Source of the DNA: CAVVAH01 sp963746175
Lineage (GTDB): Bacteria; Actinomycetota; Actinomycetes; JACCUZ01
Length of the DNA: 64,000 bases
NCBI GenBank assembly: GCA_963746175.1
Contig: CAVVAH010000004.1
Coordinates: forward strand, 1,364,001 to 1,428,000
Direction of reading: 5' to 3'
Part shown: positions 9,202 to 17,644 of the stretch, piece after piece
Layout of the letters: each line of letters begins with the position of its first letter
How positions within the stretch are numbered: position 1 is the first letter of the stretch
The notes under the pieces: model-generated
What the model was told of the DNA's origin: nothing
Database searches by the model: none
Seen by the model: the letters and a program-made list of their open reading frames with translations, nothing else
Translations under genes and position numbers: made by a program

Positions 9202-9367
9202 GCCGCGAGTGTGCCACCGGGCCGGGACACGACCCTGGGCCCGCGCTGGGCCGTCCGAGGGCGTCCGCGCATCGCGGGAGCCCGGGATGGTTGAATGCGA
9301 CCGGTCACGGGGCAGGACCCGTGCACAACCGTCCGGCCCCGATCGCTGAACCCTGCAGGAGGACTTC

Positions 9368-9710
9368 GTGGACCTCTCCCTCTCGACCCGCACCGAGGGT
9401 GACCGCACGATCGTCGAGGTGGGCGGCGAGATCGACGTCTACACGGCCCCGCGGCTGCGCGAGCAGCTGGTGGACCTGGTCGCCGACGGCAAGTACCACC
9501 TCGTGGTCGACATGGAGCGGGTCGACTTCCTCGACTCCACCGGGCCTGGGCGTGCTGGTGGGCGGCCTCAAGCGGGTGCGTGCCCACGACGGGTCGCTGC
9601 GCCTGGTCTGCACCCAGGAGCGCATCCTCAAGATCTTCCGCATCACCGGTCTCACCAAGGTCTTCCCGATCCACTCCTCGGTCGACGAGGCGGTCAGCGC
9701 CACCGAGTGA
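9368..9710 (+). CDS. bldG: Anti-sigma factor antagonist BldG (STAS domain), one frameshift
   Basis: GTG 9368 follows GCAGGAGGACTTC. The product starts MDLSLSTRTEGDRTIVEVGG and, after removal of one extra G at 9542-9544, continues DSTGLGVLVGGLKRVRAH to RITGLTKVFPIHSSVDEAV, about 113 residues. This is nearly the full Streptomyces BldG pattern; the phosphorylatable Ser is in LDSTGLG. BldG controls sigma factors in morphological and stress responses through a phosphorylation-based partner switch. The break falls within the conserved phosphorylation loop, which makes a real null allele improbable without other damage. The ATPase partner gene follows 57 bases later. Confidence 0.9.
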
Positions 9711-9767
9711 CGGCCGGCACCGAGCGCACAGACGGCACCACGAGCACCGCACCGAGGAAGGTCCCCC

Positions 9768-10193
9768 GTGGCCACGGTTGAGCTGAGGTTCAGCGCCCTG
9801 CCGGCGCACGTCCGCACCGCCCGCCTGGTCGCCGCCGCGGTCGCCCGGCGCTCGGGCGTGGACGAGAGCGTCCTCGACGAGGTCCGGCTGGCCGTCGGCG
9901 AGGCCTGCTCGCGCGCGGTGCACCTGCACCGCCGGCACTGCCCGGACCGCCCGGTCCTGGTCACGCTGGTCGACGACGACGACGCCTTCCGGGTCGCGGT
10001 GACCGACGAGGCACCGGCCGAGCCCGGCGCCGAGGGCTTCGGCGCCCTCGCCGACGTCGCCGACCTGGTCGACGCCGAGGCGGTCCCGCCCGGCGTCGGG
10101 CTGGCCGTGATCAGCGGTCTGGTCGACGACGTGGCGGTCGAGCCCGGCCGCGAGTCCGGCGTGGTCGTCCGGATGACCTGGCCCACCGGCTAG
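9768..10193 (+). CDS. GHKL-type ATP-binding anti-sigma-like partner of BldG
   Basis: 141 residues, GTG start after GAGGAAGG. Fold features of the RsbW/SpoIIAB group: an N-terminal strand, helix LDEVRLAVGEACSRAV corresponding to the N box, and GVGLAVISGL corresponding to the G2 glycine loop. The usual Asn of the N box (E-x-x-x-N) is Arg here, and the DxGxG motif reads DEAPA, so the ATP site looks altered. It is the equivalent of the gene next to bldG in Streptomyces, proposed to act as anti-sigma factor or kinase for BldG. Whether it still phosphorylates cannot be decided from sequence. Confidence 0.82.
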   Translation: MATVELRFSALPAHVRTARLVAAAVARRSGVDESVLDEVRLAVGEACSRAVHLHRRHCPDRPVLVTLVDDDDAFRVAVTDEAPAEPGAEGFGALADVADLVDAEAVPPGVGLAVISGLVDDVAVEPGRESGVVVRMTWPTG

Positions 10194-10400
10194 AGCCCCG
10201 TCCCGTCGCCCGGTTCGCGTCCGGCCGTCGGCGCTGCGTAGACTCCCGGCGCGCTGGGTCCGTCCCCGCCCGAACGCCTGCGTCTCGGGCTGCCGGGGCC
10301 GACCACGGAGAGGTCCGGCCTCTCTTGCGCAGACTCGAACATCCGGGTGGCTCGCCGCGTCCTGCGGTGGCGCCTGACAGTGGTTTGTCTAGGAGGACGC
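10194..10400. promoter_or_regulatory. hppA upstream region
   Basis: 207 bases without a gene. A TAGACT hexamer (10239-10244) resembles an actinobacterial -10 element but lacks a good -35. GAGAGG (10308-10313) and CCTCTC (10319-10324) form a small inverted repeat. AGGAGG at 10391-10396 is the hppA ribosome binding site. Confidence 0.3.
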
Positions 10401-12755
10401 ATGTCGGGGCTCACCCGTGCCGCCAGCGGTGACACGCTCGATCTGAGCGGCGCCAACATCAGCTACGTCGTGGTGGTCGCCGCCATCGCCCTCGTGGCGC
10501 TCGGGTTCGCGGTCGCGCTGCGCAGCAGCGTGCTCGCCACCGGGCAGGGCACCGAGAAGATGCAGGGCATCGCCGCCGCCGTGCAGGAGGGCGCGTCCGC
10601 GTTCCTCACCCGGCAGTTCAGGACCCTGGCCGCGTTCGCCGTGCTGGCGCTCGTGCTGCTGAGCCTGCTGCCCGCCGACACGGCGTCGATCCGCATCGGT
10701 CGCTCGGTGTTCTTCCTCGTCGGCGCCGGCTTCTCGTCGTTCATCGCGTACGCCGGCATGGGGCTCGCGACCCGCGCGAACCTGCGGGTGGCCGCCGCCG
10801 CCCGCGAGGCCGACGGCGCCGCGCAGGCCATGAAGATCGCGTTCCGCACGGGTGGCGTCGTGGGCTTCCTCACCGTGGGCCTCGGCCTGCTCGGCGCGGC
10901 CGCCGTCGTCCTCATCTACAAGGGCGACGCCCCGACCGTGCTCGAGGGCTTCGGCTTCGGGGCCGCGCTGCTCGCGATGTTCATCCGGGTCGGCGGCGGC
11001 ATCTTCACCAAGGCCGCCGACGTCGGCGCCGACCTGGTCGGCAAGGTCGAGCAGGGCATCCCCGAGGACGACCCGCGCAACGCCGCCACCATTGCCGACA
11101 ACGTCGGTGACAACGTCGGCGACTGCGCCGGGATGGCTGCCGACCTGTTCGAGTCGTACGCCGTGACGCTGGTCGCCGCGCTGATCCTCGGCAAGGCCGC
11201 CTTCGGCGAGGAGGGCCTCGTCTTCCCGCTGATCGTCCCGGCGCTGGGCGCCGTCACCGCGATCATCGGTGTGTTCCTCACCAAGCTGCGGCCGACCGAC
11301 CGCAGCGGGATGCAGGCGATCAACCGCGCGTTCTTCACCTCGGCCGCCATCTCGGCCGTGCTCTGCGCGATCGCCGCCTTCGTCTACCTGCCCTCGCGGC
11401 TGGACGGGCTGAACAACGGCGACGTCGCAGCGATCCAGGGGATCATCGACGACGCCGGCGCGGGTCGCGACCCGCGCCTGATGGCCATCGGCGCCGTCGT
11501 CATCGGCATCCTGCTCGCGTCGGTCATCCAGCTGCTCACCGGCTACTTCACCGAGAGCAGCAAGCGCCCGGTGCAGGACATCGTCCGCACCTCGCTGACC
11601 GGCCCGGCCACCGTCATCCTGTCCGGCTTCACCGTCGGCCTCGAGTCGGCCGTCTACACCGCGCTGCTCATCGGCAGCGCCGTCTTCGGCGCCTACCTGC
11701 TCGGTGGCGGGTCGGTCATCCTCGGCCTGTTCTGCGTGGCGCTGGCCGGCACCGGCCTGCTGACCACGGTCGGCGTCATCGTCGCCATGGACACCTTCGG
11801 CCCGATCTCGGACAACGCCCAGGGCATCGCCGAGATGTCCGGCGACATCGACGAGGAGGGTGCCCGCGTGCTCACCGACCTCGACGCGGTCGGCAACACC
11901 ACCAAGGCGATCACCAAGGGCATCGCCATCTCCACCGCGGTGCTCGCCGCGACGGCGCTGTTCGGCTCGTTCACCGATGCCGTGCAGACCGCAGTCGACG
12001 ACACCGGGGCGACGCTCGACGACAACGTGCGCAACCTGCAGTACACCGGTGTGCTCAACGTGTCGGACCCCAAGAACCTGGTCGGACTGATCATCGGCGC
12101 CTCGGTGGTCTTCATGTTCTCGTCGCTCGCGATCAACGCGGTGACCCGCGCCGCCGGCGCCATCGTGTTCGAGGTGCGTCGCCAGTTCCGCGAGATCCCC
12201 GGGATCATGGACGGCACCGGCAAGCCGGAGTACGGCAAGGTCGTGGACATCTGCACCCGCGACTCGCTGCGCGAGCTGGCCACCCCCGGCCTGCTCGCGG
12301 TGCTCGCCCCCATCGCCGTCGGCTTCGGTCTCGGCGTCGGCGCGCTCGGCTCGTACCTCGCCGGTGCGATCGCGACCGGCACGCTGATGGCGATCCTGCT
12401 GGCCAACTCCGGTGGCGCCTGGGACAACGCGAAGAAGACCGTCGAGGACGGCGCGTACGGCGGCAAGGGCTCTCCTGCCCACGAGGCGACCGTCATCGGG
12501 GACACCGTCGGCGACCCCTTCAAGGACACCGCCGGCCCGGCCATCAACCCGCTCATCAAGGTGATGAACCTGGTGTCGCTGCTCATCGCGCCGGCCATCG
12601 TGTCGCTCTCGATCGGCGACGACTCGAGCACGCCGCTGCGGATCCTCGTGGCCCTGGTCGCCGTGGCGATCATCGCCGGCGCGGTCTACTGGTCGAAGCG
12701 CAAGAGCATCGCGGTCGCCGAGGAGAAGGAAGAAGCCGGCGTCGCGCAGGTCTGA
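10401..12755 (+). CDS. hppA: Membrane-bound H+-translocating pyrophosphatase
   Basis: 784 residues; ATG 10401 with AGGAGG four bases upstream. About 16 transmembrane helices. Substrate site motif DVGADLVGKVEQGIPEDDPR, NVGDNVGDCAGMAADLFE, and the C-terminal DTVGDPFKDTAGPAINPLIK are complete. At the K+-dependence site the sequence is GNTTKAITKG, with Lys 502 and Thr 505, the combination found in K+-independent proton pumps. The enzyme couples PPi hydrolysis to proton export across the cytoplasmic membrane. A soluble pyrophosphatase gene lies at 35.7 kb, so the cell has both. The C-terminus is basic then acidic (KRKSIAVAEEKEEAG). Confidence 0.97.
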   Translation: MSGLTRAASGDTLDLSGANISYVVVVAAIALVALGFAVALRSSVLATGQGTEKMQGIAAAVQEGASAFLTRQFRTLAAFAVLALVLLSLLPADTASIRIGRSVFFLVGAGFSSFIAYAGMGLATRANLRVAAAAREADGAAQAMKIAFRTGGVVGFLTVGLGLLGAAAVVLIYKGDAPTVLEGFGFGAALLAMFIRVGGGIFTKAADVGADLVGKVEQGIPEDDPRNAATIADNVGDNVGDCAGMAADLFESYAVTLVAALILGKAAFGEEGLVFPLIVPALGAVTAIIGVFLTKLRPTDRSGMQAINRAFFTSAAISAVLCAIAAFVYLPSRLDGLNNGDVAAIQGIIDDAGAGRDPRLMAIGAVVIGILLASVIQLLTGYFTESSKRPVQDIVRTSLTGPATVILSGFTVGLESAVYTALLIGSAVFGAYLLGGGSVILGLFCVALAGTGLLTTVGVIVAMDTFGPISDNAQGIAEMSGDIDEEGARVLTDLDAVGNTTKAITKGIAISTAVLAATALFGSFTDAVQTAVDDTGATLDDNVRNLQYTGVLNVSDPKNLVGLIIGASVVFMFSSLAINAVTRAAGAIVFEVRRQFREIPGIMDGTGKPEYGKVVDICTRDSLRELATPGLLAVLAPIAVGFGLGVGALGSYLAGAIATGTLMAILLANSGGAWDNAKKTVEDGAYGGKGSPAHEATVIGDTVGDPFKDTAGPAINPLIKVMNLVSLLIAPAIVSLSIGDDSSTPLRILVALVAVAIIAGAVYWSKRKSIAVAEEKEEAGVAQV

Positions 12756-12894
12756 CGACGAGCCGACCCGTCCTGCGTCGTACGCCGGCGCCGACCGGCT
12801 GCGCGCGGCGTTCCTGGCGGCCGGCTACACGGTCGACGGCGTCGCGGAGCTGCTCGGTCCGACGGCGCAGGCCGCGCTGGGCCGGCACGAGACG

Positions 12895-14250
12895 GTGCCG
12901 GCCCGGCGGGCCACCGCGGACGGCGGACCGCTCGCGACGCTGGTGCGGCTCTTCCTGCTGCAGCAGGAGGTTGCTCAGGCGGACGTCGCCGCCGTGCTGC
13001 CGCTGGACGTCGCGGTGTCCCTCGGCGTCCTCGGCGCCGACGGTGACGCGGTCCGCGCCCGCGTGGATCTTCGACCGTATGCCGAGGAGGACGCCGACGC
13101 GGACGAGCGCTGGTGGGTGGTGTCCGACCTCGGGACCGGCCTCGACGGCGTGCACCGGCCGCTCGACGGCGAGCACGTGCTCGGGATCGGCGGTGCGTCG
13201 ACGACCCTCGCGCAGCTCACGCCGCGTGACCCGGTCGGCCGCACCCTCGACGTCGGCACCGGCTCCGGGGTGCAGGCCCTGCACGCGAGCCGGCACAGCG
13301 GCACGGTCGTGGGCACCGACGTGTCCCGGCGGGCGGTGCAGCTCGCGGGGCTGACCGCGGCACTGTCCGCGGTCGAGGTCGACCTGCGCGAGGGCGACCT
13401 GCTGGAGCCGGTGACGGGGGAGTCGTTCGACCTCGTCGTGAGCAACCCGCCGTTCGTGATCGGCGCGCCGGAGTCGCGCACCTACCGCGACAGCGGCCTG
13501 CCGCTCGACACCGTCGGCGCCCGCCTCGCCGGGCAGGCGCCCGGCCTGCTGACCGCCGGCGGCACCCTGGTCATGCTGGCCAACTGGGTGCACCGCGACG
13601 GCGAGGACTGGCAGGACCGCGTCACGGGCTGGCTGCCGCCGCGCGGCGTCGACGCCCTCGTGGTGCAGCGCGAGCTGCTGGACCCGCCGGCGTACGTCGC
13701 GACCTGGTTGGCCGACGCGGGTGAGCGCGGCAACCCGTCGTACGTCGAGCGGTACGACGCCTGGCTGGCCGCTCTCGAGCGCGAGCACGTGGCCGCGGTG
13801 GGCCTGGGCTTCGTCGTGCTGCGGCGCACCGGCGCGGACCGGAGGGTGACCACGCTCGACTGGCCGCACCCGGTGGAGCAGCCGCTCGGGCCGCACCTCG
13901 CGACCTGGCTGGACCGCCAGCGGTGGCTCGCGGACCACGCCTCGGACCAGGCGCTCGCAGCAGCAACGGTGCGGCTGGCGCCGGACGTCGTCCAGGAGCA
14001 GCTCGGCCGTCCCGGCGCCGAGGACCCTGAGCAGGTCGTCCTGCGCCAGCAGACCGGGTTGCGGCGTGCCTTCGCCGCCGACACGGGCACCGCGGCGCTC
14101 GTCGGTGCGTGCGACGGGACGCTCGGCGTGGGCAGACTGGTCGACGCCGTGCGCGAGGTGCTCGGCGACCACGCCTCAGGGGGGACCTCGCACCTGCTCG
14201 CACAGGTGCGTGTCATGGTCGGGGCGGGTGTCCTGACACCATCCCCTTGA
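12895..14250 (+). CDS. Class I SAM-dependent methyltransferase (HemK/RsmC-like, NPPF motif)
   Basis: 451 residues from GTG 12895. SAM-binding motif I is LDVGTGSGVQALHAS; the catalytic Asn motif is DLVVSNPPFVIG, as in N5-glutamine or adenine/guanine N-methyltransferases. A C-terminal domain of about 170 residues without a recognised fold follows. The reading frame is open and looks coding upstream as far as the hppA stop (a stretch ending in LRAAFLAAGYTVDGVAELLG precedes the chosen start), so the true N-terminus is probably about 40 residues longer, but no ATG, GTG or TTG is found there. Position between hppA and topA is conserved in actinobacteria. Substrate unknown. Confidence 0.82.
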   Translation: MPARRATADGGPLATLVRLFLLQQEVAQADVAAVLPLDVAVSLGVLGADGDAVRARVDLRPYAEEDADADERWWVVSDLGTGLDGVHRPLDGEHVLGIGGASTTLAQLTPRDPVGRTLDVGTGSGVQALHASRHSGTVVGTDVSRRAVQLAGLTAALSAVEVDLREGDLLEPVTGESFDLVVSNPPFVIGAPESRTYRDSGLPLDTVGARLAGQAPGLLTAGGTLVMLANWVHRDGEDWQDRVTGWLPPRGVDALVVQRELLDPPAYVATWLADAGERGNPSYVERYDAWLAALEREHVAAVGLGFVVLRRTGADRRVTTLDWPHPVEQPLGPHLATWLDRQRWLADHASDQALAAATVRLAPDVVQEQLGRPGAEDPEQVVLRQQTGLRRAFAADTGTAALVGACDGTLGVGRLVDAVREVLGDHASGGTSHLLAQVRVMVGAGVLTPSP

Positions 14251-14346
14251 CAGGGCGGGGCACCATGAGCCCGCCGACCGGCACGCCCCACGAGCCGGCC
14301 GGACTACCGCACGATCGACTACAGGACAGGCAGGGACGAGCAGCCG

Positions 14347-17169
14347 ATGGCCGCGAAGGACCAGGAGCAGACCGGCACCAGGAAGCTGGTGATCGTCGAG
14401 TCGCCCGCCAAGGCGAAGACGATCGCCGGCTACCTCGGGCCCGGCTTCGACGTCGAGGCCAGCGTCGGCCACATCCGCGACCTGCCCACGCCGTCCGAGC
14501 TGCCGGCCGCCGAGAAGAAGGGCCGCTTCGGGAAGTTCGCGGTCGACGTCGACGCCGACTTCGAGCCGTTCTACGTCGTCGACGCCGACAAGAAGAAGAA
14601 GGTGTCCGAGCTCAAGCGCGCCCTCAAGCAGGCGGACGAGCTCTTCCTCGCGACGGACGAGGACCGCGAGGGCGAGGCCATCGCCTGGCACCTGCTGCAG
14701 GTCCTCGAGCCGACGGTCCCGGTGCGCCGGATGGTCTTCCACGAGATCACCCGCGACGCGATCCGCGCCGCCGTCGAGCAGACCCGCGACCTCGACCAGG
14801 ACATGGTCGACGCCCAGGAGACCCGCCGCATCCTCGACCGGCTCTACGGCTACGAGGTGTCGCCCGTCCTCTGGCGCAAGATCCGGCAGGGGCTCTCGGC
14901 CGGCCGGGTGCAGTCCGTCGCGACCCGGCTGGTCGTCGAGCGGGAGCGGGAGCGGATCGCGTTCCGCGTGGCGTCGTACTGGGACGTCGAGGCGACGTTC
15001 GACACCTCGAGCACTGAGGACGCGCGCTCCCAGCCGTTCGACGCGCGGCTGGTCGCGGTCGACGGCAAGCGGGTCGCCACCGGTCGCGACTTCGGCAGCG
15101 ACGGCAGGCCGGTCGCGCGGTTCGAGGGCGTGCAGCTCGACGAGGCGGCGGCGACGTCCCTGGCGGCCGGGTTGCGCGAGTCGTCCTTCGCCGTGCGATC
15201 GGTGGAGGACAAGCCGTACACCCGTCGGCCGGCGGCGCCGTTCATGACCTCGACGCTGCAGCAGGAGGCCAGCCGCAAGCTGCGGATGACGGCGCAGACC
15301 GCGATGCGGGTCGCGCAGCGGCTGTACGAGAACGGCTACATCACCTACATGCGTACCGACTCGACGACGCTGTCGGAGTCGGCGCTGAACGCCGCCCGGT
15401 CGCAGGCCCGCGAGATCTACGGCCCGGAGTACGTCCCCGACGTCCCCCGCCGGTACGAGCGCAAGGTGAAGAACGCCCAGGAGGCGCACGAGGCGATCCG
15501 CCCGTCCGGCGACGCGTTCCGTACGCCGGGCCAGGTGGCCGGCGAGCTCAGCCGCGACGAGCTGGCGCTCTACGACCTGATCTGGAAGCGCACCGTCGCG
15601 TCCCAGATGGCCGACGCCCGCGGCCAGACCGCGACCGTCCGGATGGGCGCGACCAGCGCCGACGGGCGGGACGCGGAGTTCTCGGTGAGCGGCACCGTCA
15701 TCACCTTCCGCGGCTTCCTCGCGGCCTACGAGGAGGGCCGCGACGAGGACGAGGCCGCTCGTCGCGACGACGACGAGGCCGAGCGGCGGCTGCCGGTGAT
15801 GCGCCAGGGCGACCCGCTCGCGGTGCTCGACCTGCGCCCCGACGGGCACGCCACCTCGCCGCCGGCGCGCTACACCGAGCCCACCCTGGTGCGGGCGCTG
15901 GAGGAGCGGGGCATCGGCCGGCCGTCGACGTACGCCTCGATCCTCGGCACGATCATCGACCGCGGCTACGTCTTCAAGCGCGGGTCGGCGCTGGTGCCGT
16001 CCTGGCTGGCGTTCGCCACCATCGGGCTGCTCGAGAAGCACTTCGGCTCGCTCGTCGACTACGACTTCACCGCCGCGATGGAGGAGGACCTCGACCGGAT
16101 CGCCAACGGCACGATGAACCGCGTCGACTGGCTGCGGCGGTTCTACTTCGGTGAGCGCAGCGAGCCGAACAAGCGGCTCAGCGGTGAGCGCAGCGAGCCG
16201 GACAAGCGGCTCAGCGGCGAGCGCAGCGAGCCGGACAAGCGGCTCAGCGGGGACAGCGCATCGAACAACGGGCTCGGCGGGACCGACCCCGGACTGCACG
16301 AGCTGGTGTCCGGCTTCGGCGACATCGACGCCCGCGAGGTCAACTCGATCCCCATCGGCGACGGCATCGTGCTGCGCGTCGGCCGCTACGGCCCCTACGT
16401 GCAGCGCGGACCGGACGGCGAGGAGTCGTCGCAGCGCGCGTCGGTGCCGGAGGACATGGCGCCCGACGAGCTGACCGTCGAGAAGGCCGAGGAGCTGCTC
16501 GCCGCGCCCAGCGGCGACCGCGAGCTCGGCGCCGACCCGTCGAGCGGCCTGCAGGTCGTCGCCAAGGCCGGTCGCTACGGGCCGTACGTCACCGAGGTGC
16601 TGCCCGACGACGCACCGAAGTCGGCGAAGCCGCGCACCGGCTCGCTGCTCAAGACGATGTCGCTCGACACGGTGACCATCGACGACGCGCTGCGGCTGCT
16701 CAGCCTCCCGCGGGTCGTCGGCGTCGACCCGGGCGACGGCGGCGAGATCACCGCGCAGAACGGCCGCTACGGGCCGTACCTCAAGAAGGGCACCGACTCC
16801 CGGTCGTTGGAGACCGAGGAGCAGATGTTCGACATCACCCTCGAGCAGGCGCTGGCGATCTACGCCCAGCCCAAGCAGCGCGGGCGCCGGGCGGCGGCGC
16901 CGCCCCTCAAGGAGCTCGGCAACGACCCGGCGACCGGCCTGCCGGTCGTGGTCAAGGAGGGCCGATTCGGGGCGTACGTCACCGACGGGGAGTCCAACGC
17001 GACCCTGCGCAAGGCCGACTCGGTGGAGTCCGTGACCATCGAGCGGGCCGCCGAGCTGCTGGCCGAGAAGCGCGCCAAGGGACCGGCGCCGAAGAAGCGC
17101 ACGGCCAAGAAGACGGTTGCCAAGAAGACCGCCAAGAAGACGACGAAGAAGACGGCGGCGAAGAAGTAG
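14347..17169 (+). CDS. topA: DNA topoisomerase I
   Basis: 940 residues, ATG 14347. Toprim domain with Glu 18 (IVESPAKAK) and DEDREGE at 104-110; catalytic Tyr 334 in YITYMRTDST; type IA core ends about residue 600. The C-terminal part holds repeated Topo_C modules (three GRYGPYV/L type cores plus GRFGAYV) without zinc fingers, and a Lys/Ala/Thr tail (KKRTAKKTVAKKTAKKTTKK), both typical of actinobacterial TopA. Residues 602-634 are three tandem copies of GERSEPDKRLS (first copy with Asn for Asp), inserted between the catalytic core and the C-terminal modules. It relaxes negative supercoils behind polymerases. The frame is intact. Confidence 0.97.
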   Translation: MAAKDQEQTGTRKLVIVESPAKAKTIAGYLGPGFDVEASVGHIRDLPTPSELPAAEKKGRFGKFAVDVDADFEPFYVVDADKKKKVSELKRALKQADELFLATDEDREGEAIAWHLLQVLEPTVPVRRMVFHEITRDAIRAAVEQTRDLDQDMVDAQETRRILDRLYGYEVSPVLWRKIRQGLSAGRVQSVATRLVVERERERIAFRVASYWDVEATFDTSSTEDARSQPFDARLVAVDGKRVATGRDFGSDGRPVARFEGVQLDEAAATSLAAGLRESSFAVRSVEDKPYTRRPAAPFMTSTLQQEASRKLRMTAQTAMRVAQRLYENGYITYMRTDSTTLSESALNAARSQAREIYGPEYVPDVPRRYERKVKNAQEAHEAIRPSGDAFRTPGQVAGELSRDELALYDLIWKRTVASQMADARGQTATVRMGATSADGRDAEFSVSGTVITFRGFLAAYEEGRDEDEAARRDDDEAERRLPVMRQGDPLAVLDLRPDGHATSPPARYTEPTLVRALEERGIGRPSTYASILGTIIDRGYVFKRGSALVPSWLAFATIGLLEKHFGSLVDYDFTAAMEEDLDRIANGTMNRVDWLRRFYFGERSEPNKRLSGERSEPDKRLSGERSEPDKRLSGDSASNNGLGGTDPGLHELVSGFGDIDAREVNSIPIGDGIVLRVGRYGPYVQRGPDGEESSQRASVPEDMAPDELTVEKAEELLAAPSGDRELGADPSSGLQVVAKAGRYGPYVTEVLPDDAPKSAKPRTGSLLKTMSLDTVTIDDALRLLSLPRVVGVDPGDGGEITAQNGRYGPYLKKGTDSRSLETEEQMFDITLEQALAIYAQPKQRGRRAAAPPLKELGNDPATGLPVVVKEGRFGAYVTDGESNATLRKADSVESVTIERAAELLAEKRAKGPAPKKRTAKKTVAKKTAKKTTKKTAAKK
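16150..16248 (+). repeat. Three in-frame 33-bp tandem repeats inside topA
   Basis: Units at 16150-16182, 16183-16215 and 16216-16248, each coding for GERSEP(D/N)KRLS. Units differ at two positions (AAC versus GAC; GGC versus GGT). At each junction GCTCA and TGAGC flank GCGG, and CGGCTC pairs with GAGCCG, so the unit border can fold as a hairpin. Length is a multiple of three, so the gene stays open. Confidence 0.9.
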
Positions 17170-17183
17170 CCGCGCGCGCGGCT
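17168..17183. terminator. Palindrome overlapping the topA stop
   Basis: AGCCGCGCGCGCGGCT is a perfect 16-base palindrome starting within the TAG stop and followed by TTCCC. Probable factor-independent terminator of topA. Confidence 0.5.
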
Positions 17184-17293
17184 TTCCCGCCGCAGGTGCT
17201 GTCCGCTCTCCCGCCGTCGCCAGCTGAGCTCAGAGCGGCTGTGGAGGGGCCGCGTGCTGCCGGCTCACCCGCCGTCCGCCACGCCAGTTGGCC

Positions 17294-17378
17294 GGTTGAT
17301 CACGTGGACGTGATCAACCTCCACCGGTAGTGGTGAATTCACCGCGGTGAGATGGTGTTGATCACGGGAGCGTGATCA
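17294..17378. repeat. Two GATCACG palindromes between topA and MFS-tmk
   Basis: The first (17294-17319) has 12-base perfect arms GGTTGATCACGT / ACGTGATCAACC around GG. The second (17359-17378) has 8-base arms TGATCACG / CGTGATCA around GGAG. The first, with its following CCTCCACCGGTAGTGG, is repeated almost exactly at 61692. The 475-base gap holds no gene that I can support. Confidence 0.75.
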
Positions 17379-17462
17379 TTCTCAGCGAGGCAACGGATCA
17401 GGGACCGACGGCTGCCGGCCCGGCAGACGCAGCGTCCTCGTCCACGGCCGCTCTGACCGCCG

Positions 17463-17539
17463 GCCGGACGGCGGGCCAGCTTCTGGTCGGCCACCGGCGG
17501 CAAGCGTGACAGCAGCCGGACGGCGGGCCAGCCTCTGGT
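17463..17539. repeat. Imperfect direct repeat, 25 bp, period 52
   Basis: GCCGGACGGCGGGCCAGC plus a T/C-varied TCTGGT tail occurs at 17463-17487 and again at 17515-17539. It lies in the non-coding stretch before the MFS-tmk gene. Confidence 0.6.
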
Positions 17540-17644
17540 GGGACAACGGCGGCGCGGCTCGGCGGCAGGCGCCGTACGACCGTCGCCCGTGCGGCGGGCG
17601 GTGGTGGTCCAGGGCGCTGGATACGCTGACCACGTGAGGCCCCT

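Noticed and set aside
10190..10459. Leftward gene over the hppA start
   Set aside because: It overlaps the strong hppA ribosome site and is low-complexity Arg/Pro/Ser sequence.
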